Position numbers and translations under genes: made by a program
Notes under the pieces: model-generated
Seen by the model: only the letters and a program-made list of their open reading frames with translations
Told to the model about the DNA's origin: nothing
Database searches by the model: none
Part shown: positions 52,481 to 63,802 of the stretch, piece by piece
Layout of the letters: every line of letters starts with the position of its first letter
Position numbering within the stretch: position 1 is the first letter of the stretch
Source of the DNA: Circinella umbellata
Lineage: Eukaryota; Mucoromycota; Mucoromycetes; Mucorales; Lichtheimiaceae
DNA length: 64,000 nt
Direction of reading: 5' to 3'
NCBI GenBank assembly: GCA_025093555.1
Contig: JAIWNF010000007.1
Span: 868,001 to 932,000 of the forward strand

Positions 52481-52746
52481 ATAAATAAAAATAAAAAAGA
52501 AACCAGGAATACCTTTCCTTTTTAGAAATGATGAGAGGAAGACAAAGAAAACATCCAATATCTTCCCAAATGTTTTTTTTTTTTTTTGTTTTGCATGACT
52601 AAAATTTCCCCAATTTTTTTATTATTATTTTCTTACATCCGGCATATAATAAATAAAAATATAAAAACCAAGAACCGCAAAAAAAAAAAGAGCTTTATTC
52701 CATTTTATTTATTTCTTTTAAAACAACTACAAACAGCAAAAAAAAA

Positions 52747-53092
52747 ATGTGTGATTTGAACTGGTGTCCAGTTTGTGATAAAGCAACTCCTAATTCATTG
52801 GTATTCTTCCTCTCTCTCTCATTTCTCATTTCTCTACTTCATATAGTTAACAGTTCTTGAAAAAAAATGTGACATTTTCTATTTATTTATTTATTTATAG
52901 TCACTGTATTGTTCAGATGAATGCCTTCAAAAAGAAGTCTCACTACATAACCCGTTGCTTGGTTATGAGTTTGATGAGTTTAAATGTTTCCTAGCAACAC
53001 CAACCAAACGACGAAATCTTCGAATGTATGCTATTAAGAATTTTAATAATAATAAAAAACCCAAGATCTATCAAGAACAACCTTCATTATAA
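52747..53092 (+). CDS. ECL1-like small zinc protein no. 1
   Basis: Exon 1 52747-52800 (18 codons) and exon 2 52901-53092 join in frame to 81 residues. It starts MCDLNWCPVCDKATPNSL and continues SLYCSDECLQKE, giving Cys-x2-Cys (C7, C10) and Cys-x3-Cys (C22, C26) pairs as in the fungal ECL1 'life-span regulatory factor' family, then NPLLGYEFDEF. ECL1 proteins in fission yeast extend chronological life span and respond to starvation and zinc. That function is transferred by family only. Beyond about 53025 the reading is uncertain. A second frame stays open to 53285 with Ser/Pro-rich sequence (SIHLLSPPILSHSNHNDPDN) that resembles the tail of the paralog at 57860. A short intron (GTATGC at 53026) or a frameshift may therefore extend or have truncated the protein. 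Confidence 0.74.
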
Positions 53093-53888
53093 TAAACATC
53101 AAAGTAGCATTCATTTGTTGTCTCCGCCAATTTTGTCACACAGTAACCACAACGACCCGGATAATGATAAACTTACCAAAGCATATGTACAAAAACCACT
53201 AATCACTTTATTACAACCAACTTTGAAATCCGAAACCAGCTCTCATTGTACGACAACATTTTGTGTTATATATATATGGTGGTAGTGGTGGGGCGGGGGA
53301 GAGGAAGAACATACCAAATTCAGTAACGAAAATCTTTGAAAATTTTTGTGTAATTTTTTTCCGGATGAATGTAGTTTTTCATTTTAACTCTATCTAAAAT
53401 ATATATAACAACCGCTACTTTTTTTTATACTAGTTTACTTGGAGCCGGGGGGCCAGCCCAGCCGTTTCGCGAAGAAGTTTTTGAGTTTGCAACTCACTAA
53501 AAAAAAAAAAATCTGGCGTGTGTAACAATTAAATTGATACCTTTTTTTTCTTCAACAGGGTATCGCAAAACAATAAAAAGTAACAAACTCATAAAGCTCT
53601 TAAGTAGATCTATTTTCATGCACCCCCTCTCATCCTTCCTCTTCTCATTCTAAAGAATGTATTGTACGTATATCCTTACCTTATATTTAGGAAATAAAAT
53701 ATGAGTTTTTTTTTGTGAATTTTTATTGCTGAAAAAAAAGGGAGACGAGAGAAGAGATGATGCTGAAAGAAAAAATAGTAAAAAAAAAAGGTTAAAGAAG
53801 GATACGTAGTTATTTAATTAAATATTCTGCTTCAGAAACAGACGTATATGTGGAATCAACTCGAATACTGTCAATAAGGAAGATCTCG

Positions 53889-54101
53889 TCAAAGAAGTCG
53901 AATAAGGCTATCAAATACATCTCGAGGACACTCTCGATAACATAGATCTACAATATTTCATACCTTTACCTTTCTTTGAGGAATCGGGTATTCTAGTACC
54001 TTACCTAAATTAGTATCAGTTGTATCCCAGTATTTAAAATGATTACCTTGGAAAATTAAAGTGAATGGTTTAGAAATAGTAAAATGCTTACCACTTCTAC
54101 C
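53889..54101 (-). pseudogene. Unrecognised minus-strand coding-like fragment
   Basis: On the minus strand, 54101-54005 reads GRSGKHFTISKPFTLIFQGN then HFKYWDTTDTNL. A GTAAGG...TTGTAG intron of 57 nt (54004-53948) joins it in frame to 53947-53889, giving DLCYRECPRDVFDSLIRLL and a stop. An acceptor-like TTAG precedes the first piece. No matching upstream exon was found: more broken coding-like text lies near 54450-54560 and 55060-55300, but with stops. I do not recognise the family. It may be the 3' end of a decayed gene or a chance open frame. Confidence 0.28.
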
Positions 54102-54885
54102 CTAACTTTTTGGATCTTTAAATTCAACAAAAGGTGTACGTAATATTAGAAAAAAGTGTGAAAAAGGAAATTATAGATGAATGCACATGGTGCTATTCGT
54201 CTGATAACAATAATACTGTGGTACATACGTATTCTATTTCTTGATGAGGATGTTTTTTGTTACTCGTATTGATATTGATATTGACGTTTATTATCATTAT
54301 CATCCAACGACCCAGTTAATGACGATATAAATAAGACCTATAGAAACGCGTAACAGCAATAATAATACACAATAGATGTATAATGATATTGAAGAAATGG
54401 TATTGTCTGTTAAACACAATTAGCTATATCAATGAGTTTTGATTTTTATCTAAAATTTTTGGCTTTTTGGTTGCTGTCCTTGTCGGTTTTATCATTACTA
54501 TGTATTAAACTCTGGAACCTTCATATTCTGATAGTCAATGGTTGGAAATCACTGCCTATCCAAATTACTTTTAGTTTACAATGAAATATACTGCCAACAA
54601 ACAAGATCTTACTTAATCAAACTATTTAAATAGTACACTATTTATGAATATTTGAGTGAGTAATATAAGAGGTTACTTTTTGGTTCCACTTTGGACTTCA
54701 TTAAGTACAATGATAATGTATGAATGATTTGGTCCCACTTTTCTTGGTTAATAAAAACATGAAGAGATCCCATTACTTACAGGATTTAATTGATTATATT
54801 CTCACTAAAGATGATAAGTGCACAAAAGAAATATATATATTTTTCACCATTAAAATCGCTTTGATACAACCACTAAAGATTTTTT

Positions 54886-54905
54886 GAATTGAATTGAATT
54901 GAATT
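54886..54905. repeat. (GAATT)4 tandem repeat
   Basis: Four perfect GAATT units in a row in intergenic DNA. Confidence 0.9.
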
Positions 54906-57859
54906 GGAGAAGGAAGGAATAGAAAAGTATGACTACCACCAATCTTGATATAATGAAATAGTTGTTTAAAGAAAGTTTTCAGATAGAGTAGGTACATAAT
55001 ACGAATGAAGATATATTTGTAAATAACGTTTATTCGCAGATTACTCACAAACGTAATCTAAACCATATTGGTGAAGACGATCTTCGACAACTCTTTTTTT
55101 CGTCATACATTACTTCCATTAATAGATGAGAGCCGGTTTTTGATGTCTATTATATAGAAATAGTCAATATGTTACTGTAGATCACAACCTACCTACTATA
55201 TAATACTTACTAATATGTTTTTCGAACCGGTTTGTGCTTGTAGGTCTCTATTTGAACTGGAGACGGCTGAAGGACTATGTATTAGATTTCGTAGAGATAA
55301 ATAATATTTTATCTAGTGAGGATTTATATGAGCAGTTTAGAAAACAAGATTTATATGTACGATTCATATAAATTGTTCATTGATGAGTACTGTGGTTTTA
55401 AAAAGGATAACTTGGAACCCATGCGTTATTTTGGTAGGGTTGAATAATGTATCAAAATCAATTTAAGAATACGTAAGTCAAAAATGAAGCTTACAAGGTA
55501 ATATTTTTTTTTTAAAAAAAATGATAAAGAGGTTAAAATAAGAGCTGTTTTATCTTTTATAATGGCTCATACAAATATATTAAATTTAGCCCAAGTAGTA
55601 GAGGATTTCTCAGCTAGCATTTTCTACTGATAGATTGTTTTTGTACATATATACATGCTCTCTCTTACTTCTAGGACATTATAAGCAAGTGACCATATAT
55701 ATATTGACAAAAGAAGAGACCAGACATATTATATTGTCTAATGAAAACTGATGTTAAATGAAGAAACAGGACATTTTTGGCAGTTCACTCAATCACAGTT
55801 AGAAAAAAGTCAATTTCTTTCTTTCTGTCTCTTTTTAAAAGATGTATTATTAATTATGAAAAAATTCCACTGATCTTTCCAGGATTTTCACAAGAGGTCA
55901 TTGGCGGTGTCAAAAATAAAAATGGATCTGCCCCTCATCATCACCCTCCTCCCAAAAGTATATTTCATATTTCCAAACGCAAAACATATACATTTGTTAA
56001 GTGTTATAAATATTTTCTTTTTCCCCTACGTAGGAAGGACTGATAATTAATAGACAAGCTTTCGCACAGTTTCGTTTTCAAAAAATGATTATAACTTGAC
56101 TTATAAAACCAGGGTCCCTTTTAAAAATGACATATATAGTTCAAATGACAACAACCAAAAATTTCCCATCATATATGTAGATAATCTGGTTTTTTTTTTC
56201 TGGGTCACGCCATGTCGCACGGACGACGTAATATAAAAATGCCATATACTAACTTGCTGTTCTCGAATTTACTTGTAACTTTTTTTATTTTATTTTTAAA
56301 AAAGATTAAACAACGACACTAATGTTGATTATTTTTAAACCAACTCCAATGAAAAAGATTGTACTACCTTAAGAAAAATATTTCATTGCATGCAGCAACA
56401 ACAAGATATTGGAATTTTGGTGTTATAAACTTCATACATTGAAACATTAAAAAAAAAAAGAACGAAGGAAGGAAGCGGATGGATGACAAGCATAACAGAT
56501 TACAAAGAAGGAAATTTTTTATGTACCTTTTTTGTATACAATTCTTATCTTCCAAAACTCACGGAAGCAGGTTTTTTTTTTAATGGGGTAACATTAAAAA
56601 AGATAAATATATAATAGTCTATCCCATAAACATATTCATGAAAGTAAGGTTAGACCACCGCATCTTTATTTTTCCTCCTCCTCTTTCTTTAACAACTTAA
56701 CTTCTCCCCACACTATCACTCAAATGGGAAAAGAATATGATGGAAAATTGAAACAACCTCTTTACATGATAGAGTTTTTTTAGTCCCAAATGAAATTTTT
56801 TTTTGTTAATCCGCTTGAAATCATACTGATAATAGAAAAAAGGAGGGAATGTTAAAACAAATTAGATGTATATCATATCATCATCATTATCATCACCATT
56901 ATCACCATTAAAGCCATCATCATAATTTCATCGTACTGATGAGTGGAAAACAAGGGGTAACTTTTTTTATTTTTTTGCCGCGCTTTCCTGCATCACATTG
57001 TCATTATGCATTATCCATATACAAATATGGCGCGTATTTGTTGTTCTTGATTGTTTCTTTATGATTAATTGAATAATAATAATAATAATAAAGGAAATCA
57101 TGACATTATTCTTCAAGATAATAAACATATAATCTATATATGTCTATATATACATTTTACATATATTCCCACCAACTTTGAAAAAAAAAAAAGATACGTT
57201 ACCAAAGTGTACAAGAAACAAGAATTTACGTGAACGAATCGAATAATAATAAAATATGTTCAAGCACTGGCCAAATATGGGGGTTTTTCTCTTTTAGAGG
57301 CCCGAGTCGTACGTTAGAGGTGAACAAGTTACCAATCAAAAATGTGTTCCCACCCACCAATTTTTTTTTTTTTTTTTTTGCGGTTTTGTTGAGGTTCATG
57401 TGATTGGTCTACCTGAGGAGCATATTGCAGGTACCCGCGTAAAAAAAAAACGACCTTTTCGGTTGCAAAACCGTGACGTTAGAATATATTGTGTGTGAAG
57501 TTTGTTATGAATTTTTGATAGTATATAATGTCTTAAACCTTTTTTTTTTAATATGAGAGAAAAAGAAAGTATAAAGATTTACGTGTTTTATGTTGTTTAA
57601 GCATAAAAAGGAAATTGACCCAGTGAGCTTTTTTTTTTGAGATCTCCTTTTTTATTTTCTCCTTCTTTTCTTTCTTCCTCTCTCACTTACTTTCTTTTAT
57701 ATTAAACAACAAAAGGCTTTTTTTGTATCTTCCCTTCAGATCTCTCTCTCTATCTCTCTATCTCATTTTTGACCCTTTACATATCCTTTTTTTTTCCTAT
57801 CAACCAATTAGTTACCATCTCAACATCAAATCAATAACAACTAAATTATTATAAAAAAA

Positions 57860-58404
57860 ATGGCCGACCTCAACTGGTGTACATACTGTGATAATGCTAT
57901 TAGTGCATTCTCAGTAAGTTATTATATTAAATAAACTCAACTCAATTTCAATATGCTATGAAACGGAAATGATGGATCTAACAATTCTTTTAATAGGAAT
58001 CTCTTTATTGCAGCGAATTGTGCTTAAAGAAAGATGCTTTGGCTCGAAACCCATTGCTTGGTTATAATTATCAAGAATTCGTCGACTTTCCACGTCCTTA
58101 TCCTACTTCACATCAACAACAACATCAACAACAAAAACGACCTTGTACTTCTTCATCATCTTCACCTTCGTTGTCACCCACCTTGACAGCTACAACTATG
58201 AGTACTTCTTGTGCTTCCTCATTAAGGTCTTCAAATGACTTGTTACCACCTCCCAAATTGGATTTAAATCGCGTTTCTCATGAACCCAATTTTAAAATGT
58301 TACAACACCATTTGGCAACATCATCAACTACAAGTCATAATACCAATGTCAACCACCATAATAACAATAATTCACACTCCATTTTCTCTCCTTTACATCG
58401 ATAA
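57860..58404 (+). CDS. ECL1-like small zinc protein no. 2
   Basis: Exon 1 57860-57913 (18 codons, ending with donor GTAAGT) and exon 2 57997-58404 join in frame to 153 residues. The N-terminus MADLNWCTYCDNAISAFS then ESLYCSELCLKKD carries the Cys-x2-Cys (C7, C10) and Cys-x3-Cys (C23, C27) pairs of the ECL1 family, followed by NPLLGYNYQEFVDFP. The rest is low complexity: His/Gln repeats, a Ser/Thr-rich middle, NDLLPPPKLDLN, and an Asn/His tail. Intron position and exon 1 length are identical to ECL1-like no. 1, so the two are paralogs. Family members act in stationary-phase survival and metal/oxidative responses in yeasts; the role here is inferred. The promoter is pyrimidine-rich and long, consistent with regulated expression. 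Confidence 0.8.
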
Positions 58405-59500
58405 AAAGAACAAACACTTTTTCTTTATAACACAAGCATACCAAACTTTTTTTACACCTGAAAAACAAAAATTCTACTTTCTATTCTTCTTCCCTTATTA
58501 TTATTATGCTTTATTTTATTTTATTTTTCGATATCCACTTTCCGTTCCCCTCTTTTTAAAATTTCAGTAACATTTTTTCCCAAAAGTTTATCATACAATC
58601 CCCTCACCACAATTGACACCCTTATATTTTTTTTTTTGCAACAAAAAAAAAATCATACACAGACCATTATTACATTCTATTCATTCTTAGCTTATGCATA
58701 TACCACCTCTTTTCTATATTTTTATTTTTGTTTGTAAATACCCTCCCCCCATTTCTTTTTTACCCCTCTCTTCTCTCACTCTCTCCCCTCCCCCCAAAAA
58801 AAACCCCCCATACTCTCTCTCTCCATCTTTTCTTTTTGTTTTATGTAGTAAACTCTTTCTCTTTTTAGGCTTTTTTGAAGTATTTCTATTTATCAAAAAA
58901 AAAATTATTCACTTTTTGTAATCAAAAATTGTATGTGTTTGTGGGAAATTAAGTTGTGTTGCTATGGTAAAATGATGATACCATTTACCATTCTCTCCTT
59001 TTTTTTTTTAATTCTCAGCTCTCTATGAAAATTCCCAAAAGCCGAAAAAGAGTTTCCTGTTTTATTAATCTTTAATCACATCATCGTTTCTTCCCCATAT
59101 TTTTGTACTACAAACAATAGAATGTCCTAACATAAAAGTACATGATTTTTCCTTCTAAACAATTATTGACGAGATTATCACACTGGTGGAAAGATGATAC
59201 GAATTATTATATATTATAATTCGATATCATTATTGCTTAATGGTAGTACTCATCTTTTAAAGATTAAAATTTATATTTATAGATTATCGGAATGACTGGC
59301 GACATTGGGCATGGGGTCGATTCCTTCCGGTACAATGTGAATCATAAAATTAACTTATATATACATAAAAAAAGAAGAAGAGATGCTGTAGTATATAAAA
59401 TAAAAAATCCAGTAGGGAGAAAAGTTAAGCTGGTGGAGCAAGAGGGAAAAAATATATAGAAATAGAAGGAGAAAGAATAAAGAAAAAGAACTTAGAAGCG

Positions 59501-60000
59501 TCATCTTCTGGGGCAGATTCCATTTTCTTCAAAGTCATCATTGGATGACTCGACCCATCGAGTTTCCGGAGTACGTACGTATGTATTTGTATTCAAGAGT
59601 GGACCATACTTTTTTTGCCATTTATCAAGTCCCAGAGCCCACTTTGGATTGCGGAATTGAATTCATGCTAAAATCTAATCGCTGAATTTCTTGTGGTACA
59701 TCATGATAAAAATATTACCGACTGGAGCTTTTGAATCATTTTCAAGGAGAGTCAGAAGAAGTATCGAAAAGCAGTCGTAGTGCTCTCATTTGGCGGCAGT
59801 GGTTCTACAACGACCATTCATGAATGGGTATACCGATGTTTTTCAAGTGAGAAAAGCTGATCCGTAGATAAATAGTACTGGACCAACCCTGCTTTTTCCA
59901 TGGAAACTATGTATTGTATTGTAGAACCAACCTACCGAGACTTTCGAGCAAACTGTAATATATTGTGATGTTGACAGTATAATAGATTATTCGATGTAAT
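59501..60000 (-). pseudogene. Unrecognised decayed protein-coding fragment
   Basis: Minus strand, 59662-59504: 53 open codons ending at TGA 59501-59503, with protein-like composition (NPKWALGLDKWQKKYGPLLN, then YVRTPETRWVESSNDDFEEN, then GICPRR). The same frame continues upstream past two stops with ENDSKAPVGNIFIMMYHKKF. A neighbouring frame further upstream reads FPWKKQGWSSTIYLRISFSH and NHCRQMRALRLLFDTSSDSP, again broken by stops. The Trp-rich, charged composition differs from random AT-rich translation. I cannot name the family. Stops and at least one phase change suggest a pseudogene, though undetected introns are possible. Confidence 0.35.
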
Positions 60001-61303
60001 TAGAAACTACTATTTATCATATTTTTTTTTTCATTTCAAAGAAATAATAATTTGAATGAGCAACCATATTTAGTTGTTGGTGTAGTAGGTCTTGGAGACA
60101 AATGCTAAATTTTAGTTGTCAAGTACTAGACCTAATGTGGATGAGCGCTACATTGTCCAACATCACATAAACAGCTATTGAACAATTATGATTTAAAGTT
60201 ATTTTCATACGTACAGCTTTTTTGATGCATTGTTATCTTTTTGTTTTGGTGATACTACTGTTATTGCTTATTCATAATCTAGAACTGGCTAAAAGACCTA
60301 TGCCTTCGTAATGTGTTGGTAACAAGTTGATATTTATGGACTGATATCATAGTAATGGAATGGTAAACCGAGATATTAAAACTGTTGAACCTTGGTGTAT
60401 CAATGTGTTATATAGTTTGTATTAAGTATGATAAATAATGATGACGATGGCGAACGACTGGAGTTGAGTTTATTTGTTGGTAATGTTTCTTGAAGGGAGG
60501 GTTCAATATCAATAGCGTATTTACGTACCAAGGTCCCATTTACGATCAATATTTTTTTTACAATGTGCAATGGTAATTTTTTAGAAAGAAGTTTAGAAGG
60601 GCCAATTAATAGAATATGGCCTTTATATGATAAACATTATTATTATTTTATCGTCGATGAGTACACTGTGTGCAATTTGGGGTACGTGGTAATGATTGTT
60701 ATAAAAATTAGAAACAGCAAACCATGAATTCCAATTGTCCATAAAAGGAACCTCTACGTACTACTCCAACTTTTAAAATAAAAGATTCTTTTTTTTTCGT
60801 TGTTGCCATAAGGATAAATAGTAATAATAATAGGCAAAACGAGCATAAAAAAAAAGAGATTACGTAACAACTTTTACCATTTGATCTGCTTCATTTTTTT
60901 TGTCATCTTAATGTCTCTTTGTTTATATATTATGTTTTTATTAGTCCACGTACATAATGATAAACTTCATGTTATACGTAAAGAGCGTTAATACAGACGC
61001 AGCATAGTGTCCTGATACAATTACTCTATATAATTACTCGTTTATTACACTTTTGTTTTTATACTCACACGTACTATTTGGACAGCCCATCATCCATCGT
61101 ATTACTTTGCATCCCTCTACATTGTTTAAAATGGTCTATATACAGTAATTTATGCTGATTTATAAACAAAAGCTCTATAATCTCTTGTAGTATGAAGCAG
61201 TATTTGTGAATAATAAAGAAAAAACTCGATAATATAAGCCCATCCCTGCTAAGCATTATATTCAAAAAGAAATAAGTGAAGAAATCAAAGTAGCACTAGA
61301 ACT

Positions 61304-61360
61304 GGCGCAGCTTAGTAGAGTGATACGGTACTAAAATGACTCATCCCCTAATGCTGCGCC
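61304..61360. other. Structured inverted repeat (8-bp GC-rich stem), tRNA-like 5' half
   Basis: GGCGCAGC (61304-61311) pairs perfectly with GCTGCGCC (61353-61360). An inner TTAGTA/TACTAA pair (61312-61317 / 61329-61334) competes or nests within the loop. The text TGGCGCAGCTTAGTAGAG resembles a tRNA D-arm/A-box, but no B-box and no 7-bp acceptor stem can be found. No intact tRNA is called. Confidence 0.45.
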
Positions 61361-61519
61361 GGTAATCGGACTTTTGCTGTGGCTATACTAACCAGTAACT
61401 TAAAAAAAGTTGCTCGCTTCTCTTTTACTTAAGTCTCTTTTTTATTTAACTTGTTAGTCTTAACAAGAAAAACATAGACATTTAACAAGAGCCATCCTCA
61501 AAAAAAAATATATTAAAAA

Positions 61520-63614
61520 ATGGAATCAACCAAAGTAGGAGCTGGAACAGGAGTACAAAAAAGAAAAGATGAGAATGACGAGTTACACGAGGCTTGGGAT
61601 ATGATGGCATCTGATCCAGAAGACCCTACAGAATAGTTTATTGCTGGTCATTCCTCTAAAGAACAAGAAAAAGCAATCAATGTGTTAAATGTGAGCTTGA
61701 AAAAAGCTTCAGTAACGCACAAAGAATATGAAGCATTACGTCAAGGGAAAAAAGAAGCAGAATCACATAAAAACAAATGTATTGATATTTTGAGTCATCT
61801 TCCACTCGAGATTACACATCGTATTATCGATAATTATTTTGATCAAAAATCAATTACACCTTACTCACGTATATCTTCATCTTGGCGTAATATTATTCTT
61901 AATTATTCTAAATACTGGGAGCGAATAACAATCCAATGGCAAGATACAACAACAAATGAAGAAAATATTCTATTACCCTATATGCTTTTACCTTCAATTT
62001 GTCAACATGTAAAAAAAAAATTGAAATTTTCAATGAGCCACCAGTAGCTAAGCTGATTAAGCTTTTGAAGACCAACAACTTTACAAAAGTTTAGTCATTC
62101 GATATTATATGTGAATGTAAGTAAAAATATGATGAAACTTTGCTATCGGGCACGGTATACATTTGAATACTATTTATAAAAGAGGAAGATGTTTAATATA
62201 CCGAGTTATTTATTCGATAAATGATAAAAATAATTAGATGTATATTAATTGTTATTTAAATATATATAATACAAAGACAATGGCCAAGTTTATCCACGAA
62301 GTTCAATTTCATATTATCAATTCTCATCTGTGTTGACTGCCATTTCCAACACATTGACGAACCTGAGTTTAGTATTGGAAGTCAATAGTATTGATGTTCC
62401 AAACGTGTCTGAGACTTTTAATATTTGCAGTAACCTCACGAGATTACAATATATGGTCGTAACTGATTATCCAGTATTTATACCACTCACAATAACAGCA
62501 CAACACAAAACATCGTTGAAAGAAACTTGTATTATTTTCATCGTATAAAGAAGATCAGGTAAATAGCACCGAATTACAGAAACTCTTGAAGAATTTTCCA
62601 TGTCTTTCTTGCTTAACCATTGGAAACTGTGATAATACCATTATATAGCAATTCAAAAGCATGGCCAGAACATTAATTCATTTTATACAGATCATGATAA
62701 ATTACACAATACGTATTCGCTCAACGATAAGCACTTTTGACGATATTTTCTTGGATAATAACTTACCTGGTTTAGACCTACCATCTTGGTGTTCGTGACA
62801 TTATTTAGCCATGGTCATTATTATCATTCATCACTATCATTATCATACATTATCTTATTTATTGATTGACACTCAACGCAACACAAGTCATAATGACAAC
62901 GACTGGGAAAAATAGACAGATGTTTTATCTTTATTTCCATTGACAAACTTGACTCATCTAGAGTTGAACCACTTTGAAGAAGGTGGGACGTTGGTTTGTA
63001 GACATATATCACCTGCCATAATGATGACAATGACTAGAATCAGCAATGACAGCAACCAACATATACCCAATTTACAGTGCTTGGAAGTAATTGGTGAAGG
63101 TATAATTTCGAACAATGTATTGGATGTTATTACTGAAATGCCCAAATTTACAGACCTTAATTTGGCAAAGTGTAGCTTTGATTCAAATAAAATACACGAG
63201 ATTTTGAATATTTTTAAAAGGAGAAGTAACAATAATACCATCTTCACAGCAAGAACAATAAAGACGTTATCACCGTCACCATCACTGTTAACAGCATTAC
63301 ACCTGAATTACATCGAAAGTGGAATGAATGATGCTATTGTTTCAACTATATTCAAAATCAGGAGCTTGACTGTTCTTAATATTCAGTGTTATCTAGATGG
63401 AAATAGTGCCGTTTGCAAAACGTTTATACAGGACGTTTCCAAGTTACCGTTACTCGAGAAATTATGGATTGGTCCTGTTAACATGAAAATGAACGATTTG
63501 AAAATATTTGCTACTAGTAAAACATTATGGAGTCTTAGGGTTATCACTGTTAATGATTGCCATATTAAATTAGATGATCTTAGAAGAGTTCAATCTGATG
63601 ATTATGTGTTTTAG
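61520..63614 (+). pseudogene. F-box/LRR protein pseudogene
   Basis: The ATG at 61520 opens 38 codons that end at an in-frame TAG (61634-61636). The same frame then continues through TPR-like text (EQEKAINVLNVSLKKASVTH) into an F-box (CIDILSHLPLEITHRIIDNY, SRISSSWRNIILNYSKYWER) up to 62047. At the A10 run (62011-62020) a one-base shift is needed to continue with IEIFNEPPVAKLIKLLKTNN, which meets another TAG. Later pieces in different frames carry leucine-rich text (SNTLTNLSLVLEVNSI at about 62345; LTHLELNHFEEGG and FTDLNLAKCSFDSNKIHEIL at 62940-63614). Order matches the intact TPR/F-box/LRR gene at 33859-36017. Several stops and shifts make it non-functional unless only the fragments are used. 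Confidence 0.72.
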
Positions 63615-63704
63615 ATGTCAGATACTATTAATACTGATGATGATGGGAAGTCAAGAAGATGACATTTTATTTTATCATACAGAAGAAATGACGGAGCGTA
63701 ATAT

Positions 63705-63802
63705 GAAGTAGAGAAGTGGAGAAGTAGAGAAGTAGAGAAGCGGAGAAGTAGAGAAGTAGAGAAGTAGAGAAGTAGAGAAGTAGAGAAGTAGAGAAGTAGA
63801 GA
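63705..63802. repeat. 8-bp minisatellite (GAGAAGTA)n
   Basis: About 12 units of GAGAAGTA with a few variants (GAGAAGTG, GAGAAGCG), immediately downstream of the F-box pseudogene. The reverse strand reads as a repetitive Leu/Phe/Ser peptide, which is not a real gene. Confidence 0.9.

Larger units (their letters stand above)
53093..57859. other. Long intergenic region between the two ECL1-like genes
   Basis: About 4.8 kb. It contains a GC-rich spot at 53441-53475, an unrecognised minus-strand coding-like stretch at 53889-54101, a (GAATT)4 repeat at 54886-54905, and otherwise AT-rich sequence. 56650-57859 is promoter-like for ECL1-like no. 2, with pyrimidine tracts, a (TC)n run near 57742-57765, and ATTGG/CCAAT motifs near 57333 and 57403. 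No intact gene is supported. Confidence 0.5.
58405..61519. other. Long intergenic region upstream of F-box pseudogene
   Basis: 58405-58920 is T/C-rich 3' UTR-like sequence. 59501-60000 holds a minus-strand coding-like fragment listed separately. 60000-61300 is AT-rich and without a gene. 61304-61360 contains a structured GC-rich hairpin listed separately. Confidence 0.5.

Noticed and set aside
55777..56043. 88-codon open frame between the ECL1-like genes
   Set aside because: Low-complexity Lys/Phe/Ser content without a domain or supporting exons; likely chance.
61298..61372. Intact tRNA gene
   Set aside because: The A-box-like half is present, but there is no B-box, no anticodon arm of proper spacing and no 7-bp acceptor stem.
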